From: Roseimaritima sp.
Lineage (GTDB): Bacteria > Planctomycetota > Planctomycetia > Pirellulales > Pirellulaceae
Assembly: GCA_007124075.1 (NCBI GenBank)
Contig: SLFV01000186.1
Coordinates: 1 to 21,881, forward strand
Reading direction: 5' to 3'
Length of the DNA: 21,881 nt
Each line of letters begins with the position of its first letter. Position 1 is the stretch's first letter. A model generated the notes under the pieces. It worked only from the letters and a program-made list of their open reading frames with translations, was not told the DNA's origin and made no database searches. Both the position numbers and the translations under genes were made by a program. Below, in pieces: positions 7,572 to 17,400 of this stretch.

Positions 7572-8591
7572 GTGACGACTCCGCCCCCTGTGTCCGATAG
7601 CGCTCGCGCCCAGCGGTTGGTCGATGCCTGCAACAACATCCGCCAACAAGTCGGCAAGGTGGTTGTCGGGCAAGACGATGTGGTGGAACAGTTATTGATC
7701 GCCATCATGGCCCGTGGTCATTGTTTGTTGGAAGGGGTGCCTGGTTTGGCGAAAACGCTGATGGTCCGTTCGCTGGCGCAGTCGATGGACCTGGAATTCC
7801 GCCGCATCCAGTTTACCCCCGACCTCATGCCCGCGGACATCACGGGGACCGACATCATCCAGGAGGACAGCACGACGGGGCATCGGCAACTGGTGTTTGA
7901 AAAAGGCCCGATCTTCACACAAATGCTGCTGGCGGACGAAATCAATCGGACTCCGCCCAAGACGCAAGCCGCCTTGTTGGAGGCGATGCAGGAACATGAA
8001 GTTACCGCCGGTGGGCAAACGTACCGCTTGTCGGAACCCTTCTTCGTTCTGGCGACCCAGAATCCGATCGAACAGGAGGGGACCTATCCGTTGCCCGAAG
8101 CCCAGCGAGACCGATTTTTGTTTCATGTGCTGGTCCAATATCCGACACGGCAGGAGGAAGGCGAAATCGTTGATCGAACGACGTCGGATTTTTCCGCTTC
8201 GCCCCAGGCAGTGGTCAGCGGCCAGGAGATCATTCAGTTCCAAGAAACGGTTCGCTTGGTTCCGTTACCCGATCATGTGCGCGACTACGTCTTGGATTTG
8301 GTCCGCGCGGTCCGACCTCTGAACAATGACGTCCAGCCGTGGGTGCGGGAGTACGTGGAATGGGGTCCCGGCCCACGCGCCTGTCAGCAATTAGTCTTGG
8401 GGGCCAAGGCGAGGGCCTTGCTGCATGGTCGCCACCACGTCACCAGTGATGATGTCCAAGCGTTGGCCTTGCCGGTTCTGCGGCACCGGATCGTGCCAAC
8501 TTTCAGCGCCGAAGCCGAAGGATTGACGGTCGATGATCTGGTCGGTCGCGTGCTGCAGGAAGTTCGTCCCGGAAAAGCCAGCGTGCTGTGA
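7572..8591 (+). CDS. moxR: MoxR-family AAA+ ATPase
   Basis: Cytosolic AAA+ ATPase of the MoxR branch; family members act as chaperone-like remodelers, usually alongside VWA-domain proteins. The 339-residue length is typical. Motifs: Walker A GVPGLAKT (55-62), Walker B LLADE (119-123) followed by [18 protein letters not shown], sensor 1 Asn164 in [18 protein letters not shown], and arginines 179 and 181 in the DRF motif as arginine-finger candidates. The C-terminal lid (about 240-335) includes the usual WGPGPRACQ segment and [19 protein letters not shown]. The start is a GTG at 7572 with no clear ribosome site, common in this organism. It is the first gene of a five-gene operon; the DUF58 gene follows after 104 bases. 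Confidence 0.96.
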   Translation: MTTPPPVSDSARAQRLVDACNNIRQQVGKVVVGQDDVVEQLLIAIMARGHCLLEGVPGLAKTLMVRSLAQSMDLEFRRIQFTPDLMPADITGTDIIQEDSTTGHRQLVFEKGPIFTQMLLADEINRTPPKTQAALLEAMQEHEVTAGGQTYRLSEPFFVLATQNPIEQEGTYPLPEAQRDRFLFHVLVQYPTRQEEGEIVDRTTSDFSASPQAVVSGQEIIQFQETVRLVPLPDHVRDYVLDLVRAVRPLNNDVQPWVREYVEWGPGPRACQQLVLGAKARALLHGRHHVTSDDVQALALPVLRHRIVPTFSAEAEGLTVDDLVGRVLQEVRPGKASVL

Positions 8592-8695
8592 CCCGGATTT
8601 CACGGGTTCGTCCGCCTCCTCAGACCACCTGCCTGATGCAAGCTTCCACCGTCCTGACCGCTTAATTTGCTTCCTCTCCTTCCCTTGGCCTGATC

Positions 8696-9598
8696 GTGCG
8701 TGTAACCGAATTCCTGTCCCCCGACGAACTTTCCAAACTGAAACACTTGCAGGTTTTGGCACGGCAGGTGGTCGAAGGTTTGGCAACCGGCATGCACCGT
8801 TCTCCCCACAAAGGGTTTAGCGTCGAATTCAAGGAGCATCGGCCCTATGTTCGCGGCGACGAGATTCGCAACATCGATTGGAAAATCTTCGGCAAGACCG
8901 ATCGCTTCTACATTCGGCAATACGAGGAAGAAACCAACCTGCGTTGCACGCTATTGGTCGATTGCAGCGGTTCCATGCGTTACGGTGGCAGCCGCGCCGA
9001 CGGCTTGACCAAACATCAGTACGCGACACGTTTGGCGGCGTCGCTGGCTTACCTGCTGCTGGGGCAACAGGATGGCGTTGGGGTCGTGACCTTCGATGAC
9101 GCGGTCCGCCAGATCGTACCTCCCCGCAGCCGCCCCTCCCACCTGAAGGCTATCCTGGCAACCTTGGTAACCACTGATCCGCAACGCGAAACCGAACTGG
9201 GCAAGGTCTTTCATCAGTTGGCTGCCAAATTGCATCGGCGGGGGTTGTTGGTGGTAGTTTCCGATTGCTTTGGGAATGTTGACGAACTACTGAAGTCGTT
9301 CGCACACTTCCGGCACGCGCGACACGAGCTGATTGTTTTTCAGATCTTGGACCCGGACGAGGTCGATTTTCCGTTCCGCGGACGAACCCAATTTCGCAGC
9401 TTGGAGGTGACCCAACAGCGGCACACGGTCGACCCGCTGCAGTTGCGACAAGCGTATCTTGATAAATTGGCCGAATTCCGACAGGAATTAACGGCGGGCT
9501 GCCGCCGAAACCAGATCGACCTGGTACCCGTCACCACCGACACTCGCTATGCGGATGTCTTAGCCGATTACCTGCGTTTGCGGAGACGATTGGCATGA
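8696..9598 (+). CDS. DUF58 protein with VWA-like domain
   Basis: Soluble protein of 300 residues with no signal peptide or membrane segment, expected at the cytosolic face. It shows the DUF58 signature [13 protein letters not shown] (51-63), then a VWA-like fold whose MIDAS motif DCSGSM (Asp89, Ser91, Ser93) is complete, so it could bind a divalent cation and a partner. The segment [11 protein letters not shown] fits a later strand of the fold. DUF58 proteins nearly always sit next to MoxR and are thought to link the ATPase to membrane VWA proteins. The start is a GTG at 8696 without a visible ribosome site. Its TGA overlaps the ATG of the next gene by 4 bases (ATGA), which implies coupled translation. 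Confidence 0.95.
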   Translation: MRVTEFLSPDELSKLKHLQVLARQVVEGLATGMHRSPHKGFSVEFKEHRPYVRGDEIRNIDWKIFGKTDRFYIRQYEEETNLRCTLLVDCSGSMRYGGSRADGLTKHQYATRLAASLAYLLLGQQDGVGVVTFDDAVRQIVPPRSRPSHLKAILATLVTTDPQRETELGKVFHQLAAKLHRRGLLVVVSDCFGNVDELLKSFAHFRHARHELIVFQILDPDEVDFPFRGRTQFRSLEVTQQRHTVDPLQLRQAYLDKLAEFRQELTAGCRRNQIDLVPVTTDTRYADVLADYLRLRRRLA

Positions 9599-11808
9599 CA
9601 TTTCTAAATGCCGCCTTGCTGGCGGGCACACTTGCTTTTGCAATCCCACTGATCATTCATTTACTGAACCGCACCAAGTTTCAAACGGTCGACTGGGGGG
9701 CGATGCACCTGCTGAATGCGGTGTTGCGAGTCAACCACCGTCGGTTTCAGCTTCAACAATGGTTGTTACTGATGATCCGCTGCGCGATCCCGATCATTCT
9801 GGCACTCTCGCTGGCGATCCCGGTGCTGACCCATTTTCAGGCCTTGCCAAAAGACGCTCCGTCGTCCGTGGTGATCCTGATCGATGACAGTTATTCGATG
9901 GATGTTGCGGTTGCCGCAGAAGGTGACCCATCGACGTTGCTGCAACAAGCATTGCAGCAAACCGAACAGATCATGAACGCCCTGCCAGCGGGCAGCGAGG
10001 CGCAAGTGATCCTGGCCGGTGGACGCGTCCGCACGCTGCCCGACCAAATCAGTACGAACCTCCGTCAACTGATTACCAGCTTGCAAAGCGTTACCGGAGG
10101 TGCTGGTTCTTGCGATTGGCAGCAGGCATTTTCTGCGGCGGCGACGACCGTCGCCAGCATGCATCATGCTCGCCGCGAACTGATCGTGATCAGTGATTTT
10201 CAGCGACACGATTGGCGGACGGCGGCTCCGCCGCTGTTGCAGGAATTACGGCAACAATGGACGACGCTTTCGACGCCTCCGGTGGTCCATCTGATCAAAC
10301 TTGGCCCGCGTGACACCAGCGGTTTGCGAAACGTAGCGGTTGTTGGTTTGCAGCCCGATCGACCGACGCTGGGTGTCGGACAAGAAGTCCGCTTGCGGGT
10401 GACCCTGAAAAATTTCAGCACCGTACCACAATCGGGGGTGCGGGTGCAGTTGAAGGTCGATGAGGAAATGGTGTCGGCTTCGACCGCAGATCTAGGCCCG
10501 CTGGCTTCGCGACAGTTGCTGCTGACACACACGTTTGAAACCGCGGGTTCGCACGTCGTGCAGGCGGAACTGATCACCGAAGATGCACTGCCCAGCGATA
10601 ATCGCCAATTTTGTTCGCTGGAGGTACTGGAGACGGTCGAAGTCCTGCTGATCGATGGGAAACCAAGCGGTGTGCCGTTGCAAGCGGAAACCAGTTTTCT
10701 GGCACTCGCGCTCAGCCCGTTTACCTATGGCAGCCAACCACTGGCCGATTTGATCCAGACGCGAACGATCGCGGCAAATCAGTTTGCGAATTCGCACCTG
10801 GGAAACAGTCGCATCGTGATTATGGCCAATGTGCCCCGGCTGAATGACAATCAGGCCGACGCACTGGAGGCATTCGTGCAGGCAGGAGGGGCGCTGATTG
10901 TGTTTGCGGGAGATCAATTGGCAACCGACTGGTATCACCAACGGTTAAGCAAACCTTCGCGGCCCCTGCTGCCAATGCGCTGGGGGCCGCTGCAAGGAAC
11001 CGCGTGGTCGGGTGATCCGGGGGATGCGTTACCCGACACGCAAACCGCCATCGCGGGACAATTTTTCGAACATCCCGCCATGCAGTTGTTCAACCAGACC
11101 GGTTCAGGCTCCCCGGCCGATGCCGCGATCTATGCGTGGCATCCGTTGGAACCAAGCGACCCGCCGGCAAACGTGATCGCGCGGCTGGACACGGGGCAAG
11201 TTCTGATGGCGGAACGCCCTTGGGGGGATGGCGTGGTGCTGCAAGTCGGCGTGGCGGCTAACCTCCGTTGGTCCAACCTGCCACTGCAACCGGTATTCGT
11301 CCCCTTGATGCAAGAATGGATTGCTTGGATGGCGACCCGCGGCCTGCCTCCGCGAAATATTGACGTGGGGCAACCGGCAGTGGTCCATTGGACTGGCGAT
11401 CCGGGTCGCAAGTGGCAATGGCTTGCTCCCGATGCCAGCCGCAGCGAAGCAGTGAATCGTCCATCGACAGAAAACCGCGAGACCTTCCGCCTGGCACAGG
11501 TACGGTTTCCAGGCGTGTATACGTTAAGCGGTCACGCCAACGACGACAGTCCGTCGCACGTTGCGATTCACATCACCGCGCGAGCCGACGCGGCAGAGTC
11601 GGATTTGGATCGTCTCGATGATGCAGAGATCACCGACATTGCTCAGCTCCTGGACGGCCAAATCTTCACTTCGGCAGACGCGTACCTGCAACAGGAAAAT
11701 ACGCGGCGATTTGGTCGCGAAGCTTGGCGACCTTTTCTCCTGCTGCTGCTTTCGCTGATGGTCGCGGAGGTTGTCCTGCAACAACGATTCGCGGGGGTAC
11801 GAAGTTGA
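9595..11808 (+). CDS. BatA-like membrane VWA protein with GATase-like domain
   Basis: A 737-residue inner-membrane protein. The N-terminus matches the BatA/aerotolerance-type double-helix domain: helix about 5-24, the motif [19 protein letters not shown], then a second helix about 56-79. A VWA domain follows with an intact MIDAS, DDSYSM (Asp97, Ser99, Ser101), running to about residue 205. Next comes an Ig/CARDB-like beta domain (about 239-345, with [16 protein letters not shown]), then a glutamine-amidotransferase-like fold (from [11 protein letters not shown], about 348, through [18 protein letters not shown]). No catalytic Cys triad is evident, so it is probably structural. A final membrane helix (about 716-734) ends the protein. 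It is coupled to the DUF58 gene upstream and to the next VWA gene downstream by 4-base overlaps. The role is inferred: a MoxR/DUF58 client or partner. Confidence 0.9.
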   Translation: MTFLNAALLAGTLAFAIPLIIHLLNRTKFQTVDWGAMHLLNAVLRVNHRRFQLQQWLLLMIRCAIPIILALSLAIPVLTHFQALPKDAPSSVVILIDDSYSMDVAVAAEGDPSTLLQQALQQTEQIMNALPAGSEAQVILAGGRVRTLPDQISTNLRQLITSLQSVTGGAGSCDWQQAFSAAATTVASMHHARRELIVISDFQRHDWRTAAPPLLQELRQQWTTLSTPPVVHLIKLGPRDTSGLRNVAVVGLQPDRPTLGVGQEVRLRVTLKNFSTVPQSGVRVQLKVDEEMVSASTADLGPLASRQLLLTHTFETAGSHVVQAELITEDALPSDNRQFCSLEVLETVEVLLIDGKPSGVPLQAETSFLALALSPFTYGSQPLADLIQTRTIAANQFANSHLGNSRIVIMANVPRLNDNQADALEAFVQAGGALIVFAGDQLATDWYHQRLSKPSRPLLPMRWGPLQGTAWSGDPGDALPDTQTAIAGQFFEHPAMQLFNQTGSGSPADAAIYAWHPLEPSDPPANVIARLDTGQVLMAERPWGDGVVLQVGVAANLRWSNLPLQPVFVPLMQEWIAWMATRGLPPRNIDVGQPAVVHWTGDPGRKWQWLAPDASRSEAVNRPSTENRETFRLAQVRFPGVYTLSGHANDDSPSHVAIHITARADAAESDLDRLDDAEITDIAQLLDGQIFTSADAYLQQENTRRFGREAWRPFLLLLLSLMVAEVVLQQRFAGVRS

Positions 11809-14438
11809 GCCTGCGATTCGCCGGTGACTGGCCAATCTCATTGACCCTCGCGGTGGCAATCGTTGCCTCCGCGGCACTGTGGTTCTTTTACCGGCGGGAT
11901 ACGCGAGGAGGTCCGGCTTGGGCGCACTGGGGCCTGCCTACACTGCGTGCACTGGCGGTGCTGTTGGCGATTTTGACGTTTGCTGGCCCCATTTTGCGGT
12001 ACTCGCAAACCATCGGCGAACTGGGGAACGTGCTGTTCTGCATCGATGCCTCGTCCAGCATGCAGCGTGGTGACCCCCAGATGGATCGACAGGATGCGAT
12101 CGCCATCGGAGTCGTTCAAGGTTGGCTGTCCCCCGAGGTCGCCGATACCCTGCAAACCCTGCAAGGCACCGACACGCTGGCGGCCACCGGTTACGCCAGA
12201 CCCCTTGATGATGCGTTACGAAGGTACGAACAGTCGACACGCTTTGACCGAGTTACGGGCTTGTTGTGGGGAAGCGAAGGCCTGCTTGCCGAATTGCAAT
12301 CGACCCATCGCTTGTCTGTGATGGGGATGGTCGGCCAGGAGGGGGTCCCCTGGTGGAATGCCGACAACCGTCCTTTGTCGTTTGCGAGCGACGATTTGCC
12401 CCACAGTTGGCCCGCCACCGCGACCGCGCCGCTGACCGATTTGACCTCCCCAGTGCTGCAACGCTTGGGAACGCAAATCGAAGCGTCAGCGGGTACCGCA
12501 CTCGACGCATGGGAACTTGCTGCGGAAACAACACCACAGAGCTCCAGGGTTGGCTCGCAAGCTGAAGATGCGACCGCCGATCCGGATCATTCCGACCGCT
12601 CGGACGCTGGCGGTACCGATGTGGCTTCGCCGGAGTCCACCGCTGGGCAGCCCAATATGGGGCGGGCGAACGGCACAGCGGCGGTTCGCAATGCCGTTGT
12701 TTTGCTGACCGATGGTCAACACAACACCGGGCCCTCGCCGTTGGCAATGGCCGGTCAACTGGCCAGTCAGGGAATCCCGATTTTCTGTGTTGGTTTTGGC
12801 GGTGCGGAAGAACCGACCGACCTGGCGGTTTTGGAGGTCGTCGCTCCTGCCGCAGTAGCCAGCAAAAACCGCGTTCGGGGAACGTTGGTCTGGAAGGATC
12901 GGGGACCAGCAGGTCGACCGGTTCAACTGCGGATCACCGCAGACGACCGGGTGCTGTGGCAGCAGGCTGTGCTCAGCGAAAACCAACCGCTGCGGCGCAC
13001 CGAGTTTGATTTTGCGATTTCCGAACTGGTGGAACAACAACTACGATTGCAATCGCGAGATCTGAAATTGCAATCGCTGCCGTTGACATTGCAGGCCGTG
13101 ATCCAACCGCTGGCAGACGAAACAGATACCGACAACAACCAATTGGAGTTTCGGCTGTCGGCGGTGATCCGAGACCAACGCATGCTGTTAATTGATGGGC
13201 GCAGTCGGTGGGAATCCCGCTACTTACGAAACCTGTTTGATCGCGACGAAGGTTGGTCGGTGACCCGTTTGATCATCGGCCCTGGAACCGCGATGCCTGT
13301 CATGCCGCGAGGGGATCAAGCGGATCGTTTTCCCGCGGAACCCGCTGGATTGTCTGATTTTGATGTCGTCGTGCTGGGTGAGTTTTCCGGAAATCTGATT
13401 AGCCAGGAGGAGCAGGAATGGATTCGCGAATACGTTGCCCGTGGGGGCGGCCTGGTGATCATCGACGGGGCTCGTGGTGCCTGGTCGGACTTGCAGACGA
13501 CGCGGTTGGCGGATTTGCTGCCGGTGCGTCGTGAAGATTCCGCGCGACAAGCGGCGGATCGATTTCAACTGACAACTGCTGGTAACGACTGGCCCGCGCT
13601 GCAACTGCGCAGCGATGCGGAGGAAAACAAGACGCTTTGGCAACAATTGCCACCATCCCATGGCCTGGTCCCCGTGCGGCCCCTGCCGGGTGCGGAGACG
13701 ATGGTCGAAGCAGTGGCCGACGATATCAGGTTGCCAGCGATCGTGCGCCGCAGGTACGGCTCGGGACAAATTGTATATTTGGCCTTCGACGATAGCTGGC
13801 GTTGGCGTTTTGAGGTGGCCGATCGGTATCACGGGCGGTTTTGGAATCAGGTGGTGCGAGCAATCATGCAGGCTCCGTACGCGGTTAGTGATGCGATTGC
13901 TTCGCTGGACACGGGAGCGGCACAGTACCAGGCGGGTGAAGCGGCCGAAATCCGCGTTCGCTTGCGGCAGCCCGATGGTCGACTGCAGGAAAATGCGTTG
14001 GTGGACGCGCTGCTGACGCGTGATGGTCAACCGGTCGCAACAATTAATCTGTCTCCGGTTGCAGACCAGCCCGGTTTATATCGGGGGAAAACCGACCCGC
14101 TGGAACCGGGACTTTATCGCACTCGATTACAAGCCTCCGGATTTAGCGACAGTGCGCTGCAGGTCGCGACGGAGTTTCGCGTTTCCGCGCCGCCATCGCG
14201 AGAAAGCCTTGCGGTAGCTTGCAATGAAGCCTTGTTGCAACAAATCGCGCGCGCATCCGGGGGAGCGTATCTGCACGAGAGTGAAGCGGATAAACTAAAG
14301 GAATTGCTGAAACCGCTGTCAGCCGGTCGGACTCAGTATACCGACCTATTGCTGTGGCGTAGCTACTGGTGGTTCTTCCTCATCGTTGGTTTATTGGCGT
14401 GTGAATGGTTGCTTCGTAAACGAGCAGGACTGATTTAA
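11805..14438 (+). CDS. Second membrane VWA / GATase-like protein
   Basis: An 877-residue membrane protein with the same plan as its upstream neighbour. The start is the TTG at 11805, which shares a TTGA overlap with the previous stop and has GGGGG 7 bases upstream; a longer in-frame opening is possible but would run inside the previous gene. Two helices (about 13-29 and 45-64) precede a VWA domain with MIDAS DASSSM (Asp81, Ser83, Ser85). The second VWA acidic strand (LLTDGQHN, Asp303) comes about 220 residues later, so the domain carries a large insertion, part of it a Ser/Asp/Gly-rich, probably disordered stretch. A beta domain, a GATase-like fold (RMLLIDGRSRWESRYL, then VARGGGLVIIDGARG, about 459-560), another beta region and a C-terminal helix (about 853-870) follow. 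Confidence 0.88.
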   Translation: MSLRFAGDWPISLTLAVAIVASAALWFFYRRDTRGGPAWAHWGLPTLRALAVLLAILTFAGPILRYSQTIGELGNVLFCIDASSSMQRGDPQMDRQDAIAIGVVQGWLSPEVADTLQTLQGTDTLAATGYARPLDDALRRYEQSTRFDRVTGLLWGSEGLLAELQSTHRLSVMGMVGQEGVPWWNADNRPLSFASDDLPHSWPATATAPLTDLTSPVLQRLGTQIEASAGTALDAWELAAETTPQSSRVGSQAEDATADPDHSDRSDAGGTDVASPESTAGQPNMGRANGTAAVRNAVVLLTDGQHNTGPSPLAMAGQLASQGIPIFCVGFGGAEEPTDLAVLEVVAPAAVASKNRVRGTLVWKDRGPAGRPVQLRITADDRVLWQQAVLSENQPLRRTEFDFAISELVEQQLRLQSRDLKLQSLPLTLQAVIQPLADETDTDNNQLEFRLSAVIRDQRMLLIDGRSRWESRYLRNLFDRDEGWSVTRLIIGPGTAMPVMPRGDQADRFPAEPAGLSDFDVVVLGEFSGNLISQEEQEWIREYVARGGGLVIIDGARGAWSDLQTTRLADLLPVRREDSARQAADRFQLTTAGNDWPALQLRSDAEENKTLWQQLPPSHGLVPVRPLPGAETMVEAVADDIRLPAIVRRRYGSGQIVYLAFDDSWRWRFEVADRYHGRFWNQVVRAIMQAPYAVSDAIASLDTGAAQYQAGEAAEIRVRLRQPDGRLQENALVDALLTRDGQPVATINLSPVADQPGLYRGKTDPLEPGLYRTRLQASGFSDSALQVATEFRVSAPPSRESLAVACNEALLQQIARASGGAYLHESEADKLKELLKPLSAGRTQYTDLLLWRSYWWFFLIVGLLACEWLLRKRAGLI

Positions 14439-17400
14439 TGAGCGTCAGTATTGATCCGATTACATTGGCAAAGGTCGATCAGTTTCGCCGTCGCCGCCGC
14501 ATGATCCTGGCCCTGCGTGGCATCAGTGCAGCGATTGTCAGCCTGCTGTTAGGGATGATGGTCGTGGGGATCGTCGATTGGCTGTGGATCATCAGTGAGA
14601 CGGCTCGCTGGCTGCTCAGCCTATCGGCCTATGCGGTTGCGATCGCATCGGTCTACTGGTTCTGCTGGCGTCGCCTGCGACAGGATCACGATCCTCGGCA
14701 AATGGCCGCCCGACTGGAATCGGCATCTCCCCAATTGCACGAAACGGTCTTACCCGCCATCGAACTGGGGCAACCCTCGGATCGTCGTGGGGGAGGATCG
14801 GAAGAATTCCGACGGTTGCTGCAACGTCAGGTGGCCGCCGTTTTACAGGGAGTCGATATCCGGAGCTTACTGCCGCTAGGATTAATACGACAATGGATCT
14901 TGGCCGCATTGGGTCTGGTGTTGCTGTGCGCGGCGTTGTGGTTTATGCCCGGTTCCCGTTTTCGGTTGTTACTGACCCGGGCAATGTTGCCGATGGCGAA
15001 TATCGATCGCGTTTCGCGGACTCAGGTCGCTATTCTGGAACCCCAGCCCGCTTCGCTGACCGTTCCCGAAAATGAAACTGTCGGAATCGTTGTGGCGATC
15101 TCCGGGGCGCGAACCGAAAACGTAATGCTGCAAGTTTTTCCTGACGACGGAGAGGAACGCAAAATTCCGATGCGGCGTTTGCCCGACGCCGACACCCGCG
15201 AACCATCGCCAGAGCGTTTCGCCGCCAACGCTAATGTTCAATCCACCGGTTTGACCTATCGGATTCTTGCTGGCGATGCGGTCACACGGACGTACCGCAT
15301 CGACACCGCACCGCGCCCGGTGGTCCAGCAGATCGAAAAGGAATATCAATTTCCGGATTATTCGGGCTTGGAACCGGTCACAGTTCGTCACGAACACGGG
15401 GACCTGGAAGCCTTGGCGGGGTCGACCGCAATCGTGCGATTTCAAGCCAATCAGGCGGTTCGGGAGGCGGAAGTGGTCTACGACACCCCGCCCGGCACTC
15501 CCCCACGCCGTGTGCCGCTGGAGTGCGTCGACTCCACGGAGCACATTTACCAAACCGCGTTGCCGATCCAACACGCTGCGATCTACCAGGTCCACTTGGT
15601 GTCAGCCGCCACCGGGTTTGACAATCCCTACAGCCCCAAATACGAAATTCGCCCGCTGCCCGATCGCCTGCCTCGGATTGGCTTTGTCGATCCACCCGAC
15701 GGCACACTGCTATTGCCACCCAACGAACTGCTGGAGCTGCGCGTCGAAGCCGAAGACGAATTGCCGTTAGTCACTGCTGCGGTGGAGGTTTCGGTCAATC
15801 GCGGCCAATGGACCGCAAAGCCGCTGGAGATCCCTGCGACCACGCATTGGGATTTGCCCGTTGCGCTGGACTTATTGGATTGGGATCTGAACGCGGGAGA
15901 CCAAGTCAACGTGCGGGCTCTCGCGGTGGATCGCAAAGGACAGCGGGGACAGTCCGCGCCCTTGCAAATTTTGGTTACCAGCCCCGATTTCGATCCCCAA
16001 CGTCATCGTCTGACCGACGCCAAGCTGGCGTTATTGGTGCCGGTTCAGACGTGGGCCGCTTCCGTCGACGGTTTGCGTGAACGCCTGTTGGGACCGGTCC
16101 AGCAACGCCGCAAAGATCGAACGCCGGGGTGGCCCGTGGGCTTCCTGGACGACGTCTTGGGTGACCTGCAAACCATCGACCAAGCGTCCACCGATCTGAT
16201 CGCGACTTTGACGGCACAACTGCCTGATTTTACCGGCGGCATCGATGCGGCCGCTTTGGAACTGTTGGCACGCGCGGTCGATCGGTCGCGGTATGGATTG
16301 CAAATGACCATGCTGCAACTGCGGCAAATCGACCAGGAGGAAGCGGAACCTGACGACGAACCCACAAAAAACTTGGAAGCCGTGGAACGGGAAGTCGCCG
16401 CCGCAGCAGATCTGGCGACCAAGGCGGCGGCAGGTTTCCACGCGCTGGTTAGCTACGACATCAACGCCTCGGTCATGTTGGACCTGGATAGTCTGGCAAA
16501 GCACCTGGACCGATTACGCTCAAGTCAGTGGAAACCCTCCTGGGAACGGCTAACGCGGCAGCATACGTTGACCAATCAGCACATCAGTGCCTTGGTAGAG
16601 CTGATCCGGTACTGGCGCCCCCACGTCAGCAGCGGTTCGGTCGGACCGTTGACCTCGCTGAGCGATTGGCTGGAGCCATGGTCGGATCGATTGCAGGAGC
16701 GGATGAAAGAATCAAACCAATTGAACGAACTGCAACGTCAAACGGACGTTCTGTGCAATGATTTGGAAGGTCGCCTGAGGTCGTCGGTTTTGGACGGTGG
16801 ATTGAGCGGGCGGATCAACGAGCAGTACTACGAGGTCGATCGACGGATCGGCAGCATTGCGGAATCGATCGATACCGCGACCCAACGACTTACCCAATCA
16901 CAGCAGCAGCAGAGCGCGGCCAGAAAACGAAGCGATTCGCAAGCAATTCGGCAGGCAAACCAGTCGTGGCTGCGGGAAATCGAAAGCTTCGCCGATCGAC
17001 AGCCCGCGATTGTGGAGCGATTCGAAACGTGGCGAAGTTTGCATCAGCGCAGACGCGATGGGATCGGTCAATTTCCCGCCGATCTGTCTTTGGCAATGCG
17101 GGCGTTTCAAAGCGTTGCGGAGACGCCGGCTGATCGCTTGCAACTGCAGGACCTGAACTCCGTCGCTCGCGCCTATCAGGTTCTGGAGGCTGGACATCAG
17201 GTGCTGCAATTCCAAAGTGATATGCAACGCCTGGCCGAAGCCGAACGGTGGCAGGTCACAAAATTCGAAGCGCGAACGCGACATCCCTTGGCGAAGGATT
17301 GGTTGGAAAAATCGGCTGAGTTGGCCCTACAACGAATGCGGGCCGCAGGGCTGCCGGAATCCGTTCGTAAACCGCTGGAACAGATGCGGCAGTCGCCCGC

